A stretch of 10,527 nt of DNA from Candidatus Aquidulcis frankliniae (GTDB lineage Bacteria > Chloroflexota > Limnocylindria > Limnocylindrales > Limnocylindraceae). Of this stretch, positions 1-7,560 are shown piece after piece. A model generated the notes under the pieces. That model searched no databases. It was not told the origin of the DNA and saw only the letters and a list, made by a program, of their open reading frames with translations. The first letter of the stretch is position 1. Each line of letters starts with the position of its first letter. The translations under genes were made by a program, and so were the position numbers. The stretch is from the NCBI GenBank assembly GCA_009925905.1, contig RFPZ01000045.1, forward strand, positions 1 to 10,527, read 5' to 3'.

Positions 1-5
1 GAGGG
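1..5 (+). promoter_or_regulatory. Shine-Dalgarno sequence of infC
   Basis: The bases GAGGG at the very start of the window are a good match to a Shine-Dalgarno core and lie 8 bases before the ATT codon at 14-16. This spacing is normal for a ribosome binding site. It is the main local evidence that IF3 translation begins at ATT, since no ATG, GTG or TTG occurs in frame until 146, far inside the conserved protein. The window edge prevents seeing whether the motif extends further upstream. Confidence 0.6.
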
Positions 6-13
6 CCTGACCG

Positions 14-589
14 ATTAAGGATCTACGCATCAATACCCAGATTCGCGTCCCGCAGGTCCGCGTTCTGGATGAAGAGGGGAACCAGCTCGGTGTCCTCGCC
101 ACCCCCGAAGCCCTGCGCCAAGCGCAGGAGCGCGGCCTAGACCTCGTGGAGATCGCCCCCACCTCGGCGCCCCCTGTTTGCAAGTACCTCGACTACGGCA
201 AGTTCAAGTACGAGGCCCAGAAGAAGGAGCAGGATGCCCGAAAGCGTCAGAAGACCGCTGACCTGAAGGAACTCCGCTGCACCCCCAAGATCGGGGATGC
301 CGACCTCCAGACCAAGATCCGCCAGGCCCATAAATTCCTTACCGCGGGCGACCGGGTGAAATTCTCGGTCAAATTCCGTGGCCGCGAGATGACCCATCCT
401 GAGATCGGACGGGCCATTTTGGACCGAGTTGTGCAGGGATTGGCAGATGTCGCCCAGCTTGAGCGCCCCTCGCTCCTTGAAGGACGCTTCCTCTCGATCC
501 AACTGGTAGCATTACCCCGACAGAAGGGCCAAGCGGCCCCGGCACCCGGCACCGATGAGCCGGCCGTACCAGCCCTCGAAGGGGAGTAA
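14..589 (+). CDS. infC: Translation initiation factor IF-3
   Basis: IF3 binds the 30S ribosomal subunit, keeps it apart from 50S and checks the start codon and initiator tRNA. From ATT at 14 the product is 191 aa. The N domain (about residues 3-70) begins KDLRINTQIRV and carries the family signature APPVCKYLDYGKFKYE at about 52-67, with Tyr58 where an aliphatic residue is usual. A lysine-rich linker follows, then the C domain (about 80-168) with KIRQAHKFLTAGDRVK and FRGREMTHPEIG. The tail after about 170 is Ala/Pro/Glu-rich and not conserved. In-frame TGA at 8-10 rules out a start further upstream. ATT at 14 is the only codon that keeps the conserved N-terminus, and GAGGG lies 8 bases before it. 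AUU starts for infC are known from E. coli, where they allow IF3 to limit its own synthesis, so the same control is likely here. A start at GTG 146 would remove half of the N domain. rpmI begins 2 bases after the stop. Confidence 0.95.
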   Translation: MKDLRINTQIRVPQVRVLDEEGNQLGVLATPEALRQAQERGLDLVEIAPTSAPPVCKYLDYGKFKYEAQKKEQDARKRQKTADLKELRCTPKIGDADLQTKIRQAHKFLTAGDRVKFSVKFRGREMTHPEIGRAILDRVVQGLADVAQLERPSLLEGRFLSIQLVALPRQKGQAAPAPGTDEPAVPALEGE

Positions 590-591
590 CC

Positions 592-792
592 ATGCCAAAG
601 ATGAAGACGCACAAGGGCGCGCAGAAGCGCATCGGGTTCAGCGGTTCCGGGAAGCCGATCCGTGTGAAGTCGTGGCGTGGCCACCACCTTGAAATCAAGT
701 CGTCCCGACGCATTCGACGCTACGCCGGCAAGGCTGTTCTCGGCGTGACCCACAAGAATCAGATTTCCCGCCTGCTTCCGTACGGCGGCTGA
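592..792 (+). CDS. rpmI: 50S ribosomal protein L35 (bL35)
   Basis: This is a small basic protein of the large ribosomal subunit, bound to 23S rRNA. It has 66 aa, the usual length of the family. It opens with the typical PKMKTHKGAQKR, has the central GSGKPIRVKSWRGHH segment and a basic SSRRIRRY run, and ends in SRLLPYGG, matching the family's RLLPYG ending. The ATG at 592 follows the infC stop by 2 bases. Its ribosome binding site (GGGGAG, 581-586) lies inside the last infC codons with 5 bases of spacing, which points to translation coupled to infC. The infC-rpmI-rplT order is one of the most conserved in bacteria, and L20 represses this operon in several species. In other bacteria that control uses RNA upstream of infC or in the infC-rpmI region; no such structure is evident in this window. 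Confidence 0.97.
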   Translation: MPKMKTHKGAQKRIGFSGSGKPIRVKSWRGHHLEIKSSRRIRRYAGKAVLGVTHKNQISRLLPYGG

Positions 793-814
793 GCGAGAAC
801 GAGAGGAGTAGAAG

Positions 815-1165
815 ATGGCACGAGTTAAGCGCGGAGTTGCCGGTCACAAGCGCCATAAGCGCCTGCTTCAGGCCGCTGAAGGTCGACGTGGCACACGCAG
901 CAAGCTCATTCGTCCAGCGCGCGAGGCCCTGCTTCATGCCCTTGCCTACGCAACGCGAGACCGCCAGCAACGCAAGCGCCAGATGCGCGAGCTCTGGATC
1001 CACCGCGTGAACGCTGCAGCTCGACTCAACGGCGTTTCGTATTCACAGTTCATCGCCGGACTCAAGCGCAATAACATTGCGATTGACCGCAAGATGTTGG
1101 CCGACCTCGCTGTTCGCGATGCCGCGGCATTCACGGCGGTCGCGGTCGCAGCGAAGCGCGCCTAG
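815..1165 (+). CDS. rplT: 50S ribosomal protein L20 (bL20)
   Basis: L20 binds 23S rRNA early in 50S subunit assembly and in many bacteria is also the repressor of its own operon. The product has 116 aa, a normal length. The long basic N-terminal extension is present (ARVKRGVAGHKRHKRLL, then KLIRPAREALLHALAYATRDR), followed by the globular part with LWIHRVNAAARLNGVSYSQF (about 61-80) and GLKRNNIAIDRKMLADLA (about 82-99). The tail is alanine-rich. The start is ATG at 815, preceded at 801-808 by GAGAGGAG, a strong ribosome binding site 6 bases away. It follows rpmI after a 22-base gap and precedes pheS by 18 bases, so it sits in the middle of the operon. Confidence 0.97.
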   Translation: MARVKRGVAGHKRHKRLLQAAEGRRGTRSKLIRPAREALLHALAYATRDRQQRKRQMRELWIHRVNAAARLNGVSYSQFIAGLKRNNIAIDRKMLADLAVRDAAAFTAVAVAAKRA

Positions 1166-1183
1166 CCCTCTCGGTCCGCGGTA

Positions 1184-2197
1184 GTGGACCTCGCAGCGCT
1201 CGAGAAGCAACTCCGCACACTGCAGGCTGATGCTGCGACGCAAGTTGCTGCTGCCACATCAACCGCTGAGCTCGATGACCTTGGCTCATCGCTCCTAGGT
1301 AAGCGCGGCGCCATCACTGAGGTTCTCCGCGGAATCGGCACTCTTCCTGCCCAGGATCGACCAAAGATCGGTGCCATAGCCAACGAGGTGCGTGCCGCAA
1401 TTGACGAGTTAGTTGGCGCCCGACGTGTCGCCCTTTCGGCGGGTGAGCTGCTCGAACGTATTGAGCGAGAGCGTGTTGACGCGACAACACCAGGACCAGC
1501 ACCACGCCTCGGATCGCTGCATCCAATCCCCGAGACGATCGCCGCGATCAGCGAAATCATGTCTACGTTCGGCTTCGTTGTGGCCGAAGGGCAAGAGATC
1601 GAAGACGATGTGACGAACTTCCAGTTGCTGAACATTCCCGAAGACCACCCGTCGCGCGACCTCTGGGACACGCTCTATCTGCAGGAACCAGGGCGCCTAC
1701 TGCGCACGCATACCTCGCCTGGCCAGATCCGCACGATGCAGGCCGGCGGTCCACCAATTCGCGTGATCCTTCCTGGTCGCTGCTTCCGCTACGAAGCGGT
1801 CGATGCAAGCCACGGCTTTGAGTTCCATCAGGTAGAGGGTCTCCTTGTTGATCGCAGCGCAACACTCTCCGACTTGAAGGGGATCCTCGATGAGTTGGCG
1901 AAGGGCCTCTTCGGCTCCGCCGCGCGGACGCGATTCCGTCCAGGGTATTACCCGTTCACCGAGCCATCCGTTGCCGTCGACGTTTCGTGGCCGGGAAGCA
2001 AGGATGGGTGGATGACAATCCTTGGCGCTGGAATGGTGCACCCCGTAGTGTTGGAGAACGGCGGCATTGACCCAGAGACCCACCAGGGCTTCGCGTTCGG
2101 CCTTGGGGTTGAGCGCATCGCGATGTTGCGACATGGCATCCCTGATCTACGCGCCTTCCTTGAAAACGATCTGCGATTCTTGGCGGGCTTCCGATGA
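1184..2197 (+). CDS. pheS: Phenylalanyl-tRNA synthetase alpha subunit
   Basis: PheS is the catalytic subunit of the (alpha-beta)2 enzyme that charges tRNA-Phe with phenylalanine in the cytoplasm. The 337 aa product has the N-terminal coiled-coil arm that contacts tRNA (about 1-90, with LGKRGAITEVLRG) and then a class II synthetase core. Motif 1 lies near 112-130, the conserved LLRTHTSPGQIRTM near 172-185, motif 2 at about 198-219 (GRCFRYEAVDASH, then FHQVEGLLVD), GAGMVHPVVL near 281-290, and motif 3 at 302-311 (GFAFGLGVER). The Ala in GFAFG, which shapes the phenylalanine pocket, is kept at residue 304. The start is GTG 1184: the rplT-frame TAG at 1163 closes the frame upstream, and the N-terminus has the family length. 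No clear Shine-Dalgarno sequence precedes it, unlike the three genes before it. Its stop overlaps the pheT start (ATGA). Confidence 0.97.
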   Translation: MDLAALEKQLRTLQADAATQVAAATSTAELDDLGSSLLGKRGAITEVLRGIGTLPAQDRPKIGAIANEVRAAIDELVGARRVALSAGELLERIERERVDATTPGPAPRLGSLHPIPETIAAISEIMSTFGFVVAEGQEIEDDVTNFQLLNIPEDHPSRDLWDTLYLQEPGRLLRTHTSPGQIRTMQAGGPPIRVILPGRCFRYEAVDASHGFEFHQVEGLLVDRSATLSDLKGILDELAKGLFGSAARTRFRPGYYPFTEPSVAVDVSWPGSKDGWMTILGAGMVHPVVLENGGIDPETHQGFAFGLGVERIAMLRHGIPDLRAFLENDLRFLAGFR

Positions 2198-4671
2198 AGA
2201 TTCCGCTCTCCTGGCTTCGTGAGTTCACCGACGTACAGTTAACGGCTGAGCAACTTGCGGATGCCCTGACCCTGCGGGGACTAGAGGTCCGTGGAGTGGA
2301 GCGCTGGGGCGCCAACTGGAGCAAGATGGTGGTCGGTGAGCTGCTGGAGGTTGCGCCGCATCCAAAAGCTGATCGACTACAGCTCACCAAGGTGCGGATC
2401 GGGGATGGTCCGATATTGAACATCGTGTGCGGCGCACGAAACATTTCCGCCGGACAGCGCATCCCAGTGGCACTTGTCGGCGCGTTAATGCCCGACGGCC
2501 GACGCATTGAGCGCGCTGAGAAGATGGGAATCGCCTCCGAAGGGATGCTCTGCTCTGGTCAAGAGCTAGACGCCACCGACGACGGCGACGGCATCCTAAT
2601 CCTTGACCCATCGGCACCTCTTGGAGTACCTCTGGTTGATTACCTCGGCGAAGATGTAATCGATGTCGACGTGAAGCCGAACCGCGGCGATCTCCTCTCA
2701 ATCTTGGGGCTAGCGCGCGAGGTGGGGGCAATCACGGGCGCGCCGGTGGCCTACGCAGCGCGACCGCTCAAAGAGGGGGCTGATGCCGTGGGTGCTGGCT
2801 TGGCCCTGCGCGTTGCCGACGAAACCCTGGCGCCACACGTGGTGTTGCGCGTGGTCGACGGCGTCAGCGTCGCCGCCTCGCCAGATCGCGTGCAGATGCG
2901 ACTCAAGGCGGCGGGGCTCCGTTCAATCTCGAACGTCGTTGACGCGACGAACTACATCATGTTGGAGCTCGGCAAGCCAACGCACGCATTTGATCGCGCC
3001 AAGGTAGGCGATACCGTACATATTCGCCTCGCCAAGAAGGGGGAGAAACTCGAGACGCTTGATCACGAGGTGCGTACCCTTGATGCGACTGATCTGGTCG
3101 TAGCCGACGAACGCGCCGCCCTCGCCCTTGCTGGCGTGATGGGGGGTGCGAGCAGTGAGGTCTCACCATCCACCACGAGTGTGATCGTTGAGAGCGCAAT
3201 CTTCGCCCCAACGTCGGTGCGACGCTCCGCACAACGGCACAGCTTACGTTCCGAAGCCTCCCATCGTTTTGAGCGTGGCCAGGAGCGTCGCCTTGCCGCG
3301 CTTGGCGCTGATCAAGTTGCTGCGCTCCTTGCAGACTGGACTGGCGGCTTGGCGCGAGCGGGCCGCCTCACCAGCGGCGCCGAAGAGATGCCAGAAGGTG
3401 TCTTGAATTTCCGCCCGTCCCGAGTCCGAGCGCTGCTTGGGGTTTCCCTCACGGATGACGAGCAGGTAGAACTCCTCAGCTCAATCGGAATTAACGCAGA
3501 CGCCGCTGCGGACGCAACGAAGATTGTCGTAACCCCGAAGCGTTCCGTGTCGGCCGAGAAGGGGGGTGCGCGAGCTGTCCGAGTGCCAAGTTGGCGCAGC
3601 GACCTTCAGATTGAAGCGGACCTCGCCGAAGAGATCGCGCGCCTCTATGGCTATGAGCGCATCCCATCGACAATACCGAGCGCCGATCTTCCATCACATC
3701 GCCCAAGCCCAACGCTGCTCCGAGATCGGGTGCGCCGGCTACTTTCAGATATTGGTCTCCATGAAGTTGTCACCCACGCTTTGGTGTCGGCTGTGCAGGC
3801 CGAACTTTGGAGTGAGCCCACTGCCTTGGTAGCAGGCGGGCTTGCCGTATCTGAGGGTGCGGCAGGTGGCGACTCAATCGTGCTGCAGAATCCTCTTTCG
3901 GTGGATCACGACCGACTCCGTCAGTCACTTCTTCCGAGCCTGCTCGACCGCGTTGATGCCAACCTCCGCTACGGAGCAGATTCGGGCGCAATCTTTGAAG
4001 TGGGTCATGGATACGGCAGCACGAAGGGCACACCGACGGAGTGGACCCGCCTCGCGATCGCGGTCTGGGGTGAACGTGAGCAGGGTGCCCCAAGTGCGGG
4101 TGCAATGACATGGAACCTCGATGAGTTGAAGCGGCTCCTCGCCAAAATTGCTCATCTGGTTGGAGAACGACCAACGTACGGTGCGCCTGTTGAATCAGCC
4201 GTACTGCATCCCGGCATCAACGCTGCGATCACAGGTGAGCGAATTGCGGGGCTTCTTGGCGAGCTCCACCCGGCGTCGCCGATCTGGCGTGAAGAGCCAC
4301 GCATTCTCATCGCAGAGGTTGCCGTGGCTGGACTACGCGCTGGTCGCGTCGAGATTGTCAACGTTACTCTGCCGCCAGCAACGCCGCCGGTCCAGCGTGA
4401 TATCGCTCTCGTTATTCCCGCTACAACGACCGTAGGCGAGGTGGTTGCAGTCGCGCGAACGACCGTGTTGCGAGCGTCCCAGATTGAACTCTTTGACCTC
4501 TTTGCGGGTCCACCACTGGCTCCAGGTGAACGCTCCGCCGGTCTCCGCTTCACCTTCCAGCCAAGCGCAACCGGGGCTGATGACGCGGCATTTTCGGCCG
4601 AGCTTGCCGCCTTTGAGGGCACAGTGCTTCGCGCCTGCGGCGCACGTGTCCGCGGTGTCGACGGCCAATGA
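2194..4671 (+). CDS. pheT: Phenylalanyl-tRNA synthetase beta subunit
   Basis: PheT pairs with PheS, binds tRNA-Phe and edits wrongly charged Tyr-tRNA-Phe. The product is full length at 825 aa. Domains visible in order are the N-terminal MKIPLSWLREF segment; an EMAP-like tRNA-binding OB fold (about 40-150, with HPKADRLQ); the B3/B4 editing domain (about 205-390, with GKPTHAFD, VMGGASSEVS, ESAIF and ASHRFERG); B5 (about 402-495, ending DLAEEIARLYGYERIP); a catalytic-like core (about 505-705); and the C-terminal FDX-ACB anticodon-binding domain (about 727-825, with PVQRDIALVI and IELFDLFAG). The family editing His is present at 264 and Glu at 333. The position corresponding to the E. coli editing Thr354 appears to be Ser353. 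The start ATG overlaps the pheS stop by 4 bases and has no strong ribosome binding site, so coupled re-initiation is likely and would keep the two subunits balanced. Confidence 0.97.
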   Translation: MKIPLSWLREFTDVQLTAEQLADALTLRGLEVRGVERWGANWSKMVVGELLEVAPHPKADRLQLTKVRIGDGPILNIVCGARNISAGQRIPVALVGALMPDGRRIERAEKMGIASEGMLCSGQELDATDDGDGILILDPSAPLGVPLVDYLGEDVIDVDVKPNRGDLLSILGLAREVGAITGAPVAYAARPLKEGADAVGAGLALRVADETLAPHVVLRVVDGVSVAASPDRVQMRLKAAGLRSISNVVDATNYIMLELGKPTHAFDRAKVGDTVHIRLAKKGEKLETLDHEVRTLDATDLVVADERAALALAGVMGGASSEVSPSTTSVIVESAIFAPTSVRRSAQRHSLRSEASHRFERGQERRLAALGADQVAALLADWTGGLARAGRLTSGAEEMPEGVLNFRPSRVRALLGVSLTDDEQVELLSSIGINADAAADATKIVVTPKRSVSAEKGGARAVRVPSWRSDLQIEADLAEEIARLYGYERIPSTIPSADLPSHRPSPTLLRDRVRRLLSDIGLHEVVTHALVSAVQAELWSEPTALVAGGLAVSEGAAGGDSIVLQNPLSVDHDRLRQSLLPSLLDRVDANLRYGADSGAIFEVGHGYGSTKGTPTEWTRLAIAVWGEREQGAPSAGAMTWNLDELKRLLAKIAHLVGERPTYGAPVESAVLHPGINAAITGERIAGLLGELHPASPIWREEPRILIAEVAVAGLRAGRVEIVNVTLPPATPPVQRDIALVIPATTTVGEVVAVARTTVLRASQIELFDLFAGPPLAPGERSAGLRFTFQPSATGADDAAFSAELAAFEGTVLRACGARVRGVDGQ

Positions 4672-5219
4672 GCCCCACCATCTTGGTCGATCTCATCGTC
4701 GTGGTGCTCCTCGTCTTGGCGGCGTGGAGTGGGGGGCGTACTGGGGCCGCACGCAGCGCCGTTTCCCTGATAGCGCTCGCCCTCGGACTCGTCATTAGCG
4801 CACAGGGGCAGAGTGCAGTCACCACGTTCATTGCGCAGATCTTCCCCGGTGTGGATACGCGCCTGATTGGTTTCGGACTCTTCATCGGCGGGATCTGGAT
4901 TTTGCTGGCAATCGCTTCCTTTGTGATCGGCCGCCTACTGCAAGCGTCGTTGCGCGCGATCTACCTTGGACCGGTTGACACTGCGCTTGGCGCACTCCTC
5001 GGTGTTTTGCAGTGGAGCGTGGCGATTGCGGCAGCCATCTTCGTGCTCGACGCTGCGGCATCCGTTGGCTTCCCGTTGCCGTCACCGCTGAACGATGTGG
5101 CCAATGCGGTCGCCGCCGCGCAATCATCTGAAGCGATTCGTGGTCTGGTCTATCCAATAGCTAACCAATTGTTTGGCGGACTCCTCCCAGAAAGCCTGCG
5201 CCCGCTGCTCGTTCCGTGA
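4668..5219 (+). CDS. cvpA: CvpA family membrane protein
   Basis: This 183 aa integral membrane protein looks like the CvpA family, named for its role in colicin V production in E. coli; its biochemical role is not settled. Four hydrophobic segments are visible at about 4-20, 29-47, 66-90 and 105-130. The first begins right after a short N-terminus (ILVDLIVVVLLVLAAWSGGR), as is typical. The family hallmark is the short loop before the last segment, GPVDTALGALLGVLQW at about 101-116. The C-terminal 50 residues are mostly non-membrane and may form amphipathic helices. The start ATG overlaps the pheT stop (ATGA) and the stop overlaps the mutS2 start (GTGA), so it is translated as part of the pheT-mutS2 chain. 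Finding cvpA directly before mutS2 is common in Firmicutes and relatives and supports the family call, since the sequence match alone is weaker than for its neighbours. Confidence 0.85.
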   Translation: MSPTILVDLIVVVLLVLAAWSGGRTGAARSAVSLIALALGLVISAQGQSAVTTFIAQIFPGVDTRLIGFGLFIGGIWILLAIASFVIGRLLQASLRAIYLGPVDTALGALLGVLQWSVAIAAAIFVLDAAASVGFPLPSPLNDVANAVAAAQSSEAIRGLVYPIANQLFGGLLPESLRPLLVP

Positions 5220-7555
5220 GGGGTGCAGCGAACCAGCCGTACGACGAACGCTCCTTAGAACGCCTCGAATGGGCTGACCTCACCAACATAATCGTTGATG
5301 CCTGCGCTTTTTCTCCGTCACGCCTCCTCGCTGCCCAACTGCGCCCGACAGGTGGTGGCGGAAGCTTGCCGACGCTGCGGGCCCTCGGCGGCGAAATTGC
5401 GGAGCTTCGGCGAAACGGTGGAGATCCACACATCGGCGGTGCGAGCGACCTAGAACCAGCCGCAGAGCGCGGCGCGAAAGGCGGCACGCTTGATGGTTCA
5501 GCGCTCTTTTCCATTAGCGAGACCCTCCGTGTTGTGGAGCGAATTTCGAGCGAACTAACCGGATCAGGTCCTACACTTAGTGCGCTCGGTGCGTCATTGG
5601 CCCCGCTACGGCCACTACGCAGTTCAATTGAACGCGCGATTGCCCCCGATGGGTCGATCCTGGATGCAGCCTCTCCACTTCTTGGTGGACTGCGCGCTCT
5701 CCACCGAACCAGCCTCGAGCGTCTCCGCACTCGACTTGAAACCTTGGCGCACGCTAAGAACTACAGCCCATATCTGCAGGAGCCGATCGTCACCGTGCGC
5801 AACGGAAGGTACGTGCTTCCCGTTCGTTCGGAATGGAAGTCGCGCGTTCCAGGAATCGTGCACGACGCTAGTGCGACTGGACAAACGGTGTGGATTGAGC
5901 CAATTGAAGTTGTCGAGCTCGGGAATGCGGTGCGAGAGGCAGAGGCGGCCGTCGCCGCAGAAGAGGCTCGGATCCTTGGTGCGCTCTCGGGGCTCGTGGG
6001 CGCTGATGCCCCAGCCCTTCGCTCAAATGGTGAGCATCTGGCCCTCTTTGACCTCGCCCGAGCTGTTTCCGACGTTGCAAGTGAACGAAATTGGCTCTAC
6101 GCAAACAATGCAACGAGTGGGGATCTGAGCCTGATTGATGCGCGTCACCCCTTACTCGCGCCGCCGGTGGTCCCTATGAGCCTGCACCTTAGTAACGAGC
6201 AACGGGTGTTGGTGATCACAGGCCCGAACACGGGCGGGAAAACTGTAGCTCTCAAGGCGGTCGGACTCCTTACAGCGATGCATCAAGCTGGTCTCCCTAT
6301 TCCGAGCGGCGTTGGTTCCGAGGTTCCGATGACCGGCAACGTATGGGCTGACATAGGCGACGATCAGTCCATTGCCCAAAATCTCAGCACCTTCTCGGGT
6401 CACCTCACCTCGATTCAGCGCATCCTTCTTGGTGCCGTTGCCGGCGATGTCGTGCTGCTCGATGAAGCGGGTGCGGGAACCGACCCAGCTGAGGGTGCCG
6501 CCCTCGCGGCTGCCATCATTGATGAGTTGCGATTACGCGGTTGTCGGGTCTTGGCTACAAGCCACTATGCAGAGTTGAAACAGTATGCGCACGTCACACC
6601 AGGCGTGGTGAACGGTTCTGTCGCATTTGATCTTGCAAACCTTGCGCCAACCTATCGACTTGAAGTTGGTGCCCCTGGAGGTTCTCAGGCGTTTGCGATC
6701 GCGGCACGTCTCGGCCTTCCACAGTCTCTGCTGGACGCTGCGCAGGCGCGTCGCAGCGATCAGGGAGCCACGCTGGATGCAGCACTCGCAGCAGCAGCCG
6801 ATGCGGAGCGATCAGCACGTGAGGCGCGACAGGTAGCCGAGGGGCTACAGGAGCGTGCAGCGGATTCCCTTGCCCAAGCCGTGGAGCTGCGACGTGCTGC
6901 TGAGCGCGAGGCTGTCGAAGCTCGGCATGCCGCTACCGCGCAGGCTCGGGAGGCTGCAGCGTTGATCTTGCTCCGTGTAGAGCAACTTCGGTCGGCGCTA
7001 GAGTCGGGAAGTTTGACTCCGGACGCACTCGCAATCGCGTCGGAGCTCCAGCATGCTGTAACTGCGGTTTCGGCTTCAGCCCCGGTGGACGCGCATAGCG
7101 TGCAATCAGACCTTTCTTCCTTGTCTCTTGCGGCGGCAGTCGGGAGCGATGTGGTGCTCCGTTCAGGGGCGCGTGGAACACTCCTCTCGATCGATGGGGA
7201 TACTGCGACAGTGGCGCTTGGACGAATGCGTAGTTCTCTGCCAATCACAGAAATAGGCAAAGTTCTCGTCAAAGCAACCTCAGAATCTGCACCGGCGATT
7301 CGCACCGCAATGACGCTTGCTGCGGCAAAGCTTGATTTGCGAGGCGCTCGCGTTGAAGATGCGCTGATTGCGCTTGAGGCTCGAATCAGCGCCGTGCTAT
7401 TGGCCGGAGGGGATCAACTAGAGATCATCCACGGCGTTGGCACTGGGGCGTTGCGCGATGCTGTTCGTCGAAAGTTGCGGGAACTTCCTGAAGTTCGCGA
7501 GGTGCGATCGGCCGAAGAGCCTGGTCGCGAAGGGGTGACGCTCGCGCTCTTCTAA
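5216..7555 (+). CDS. mutS2: MutS2 ATPase/endonuclease with C-terminal Smr domain
   Basis: MutS2 is a MutS paralogue that lacks the mismatch-recognition domain. It has been linked to suppression of recombination and, in B. subtilis, to splitting collided ribosomes, so a ribosome role would fit this operon. The product has 779 aa, close to the family norm. Visible are the N-terminal helix (LERLEW, 14-19), a clamp/lever region (about 100-300), Walker A GPNTGGKT (336-343), the ABC-type signature region QNLSTFSGHL (388-397), Walker B VVLLDEAGAGTDP (412-424), the switch His in ATSHY (450), an Ala/Glu/Arg-rich coiled coil (about 515-595), a KOW-like linker (about 640-690), and a Smr domain (706-779) with LDLRG and IIHGVGTGALR. 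All ATPase and Smr key motifs are intact. The start is GTG 5216, overlapping the cvpA stop. The conserved N-terminus follows at once, which supports this start despite the absence of a ribosome binding site. Confidence 0.96.
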   Translation: MRGAANQPYDERSLERLEWADLTNIIVDACAFSPSRLLAAQLRPTGGGGSLPTLRALGGEIAELRRNGGDPHIGGASDLEPAAERGAKGGTLDGSALFSISETLRVVERISSELTGSGPTLSALGASLAPLRPLRSSIERAIAPDGSILDAASPLLGGLRALHRTSLERLRTRLETLAHAKNYSPYLQEPIVTVRNGRYVLPVRSEWKSRVPGIVHDASATGQTVWIEPIEVVELGNAVREAEAAVAAEEARILGALSGLVGADAPALRSNGEHLALFDLARAVSDVASERNWLYANNATSGDLSLIDARHPLLAPPVVPMSLHLSNEQRVLVITGPNTGGKTVALKAVGLLTAMHQAGLPIPSGVGSEVPMTGNVWADIGDDQSIAQNLSTFSGHLTSIQRILLGAVAGDVVLLDEAGAGTDPAEGAALAAAIIDELRLRGCRVLATSHYAELKQYAHVTPGVVNGSVAFDLANLAPTYRLEVGAPGGSQAFAIAARLGLPQSLLDAAQARRSDQGATLDAALAAAADAERSAREARQVAEGLQERAADSLAQAVELRRAAEREAVEARHAATAQAREAAALILLRVEQLRSALESGSLTPDALAIASELQHAVTAVSASAPVDAHSVQSDLSSLSLAAAVGSDVVLRSGARGTLLSIDGDTATVALGRMRSSLPITEIGKVLVKATSESAPAIRTAMTLAAAKLDLRGARVEDALIALEARISAVLLAGGDQLEIIHGVGTGALRDAVRRKLRELPEVREVRSAEEPGREGVTLALF
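7514..7552. terminator. Possible hairpin at the mutS2 3' end, tentative
   Basis: A perfect 7-base inverted repeat, GAAGAGC (7514-7520) and GCTCTTC (7546-7552), brackets an inner 4-base pairing (GCGA 7527-7530 with TCGC 7542-7545). It ends just before the mutS2 stop and lies 8 bases beyond the stop of the - strand penicillin-binding protein gene, where a shared terminator would be useful. No T-run follows on either strand, and the + strand arm is within coding sequence, so it is not a classical intrinsic terminator and may be chance. Confidence 0.2.
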
Positions 7556-7560
7556 CCGAA

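Noticed and set aside
581..600. L20 autoregulatory RNA structure between infC and rpmI
   Set aside because: The genes are 2 bases apart, and I could not identify a pseudoknot by eye. A leader upstream of infC would lie outside the window.
247..753. - strand open frames opposite infC and rpmI
   Set aside because: Their sequences are low-complexity Arg/Ser/Pro-rich shadows typical of antisense frames in GC-rich genes. The + strand genes explain this region fully.
1166..1183. T-box or Phe-rich attenuator leader before pheS
   Set aside because: The gap after rplT is 18 bases and contains no leader peptide or hairpin. E. coli-type pheST attenuation needs far more room.
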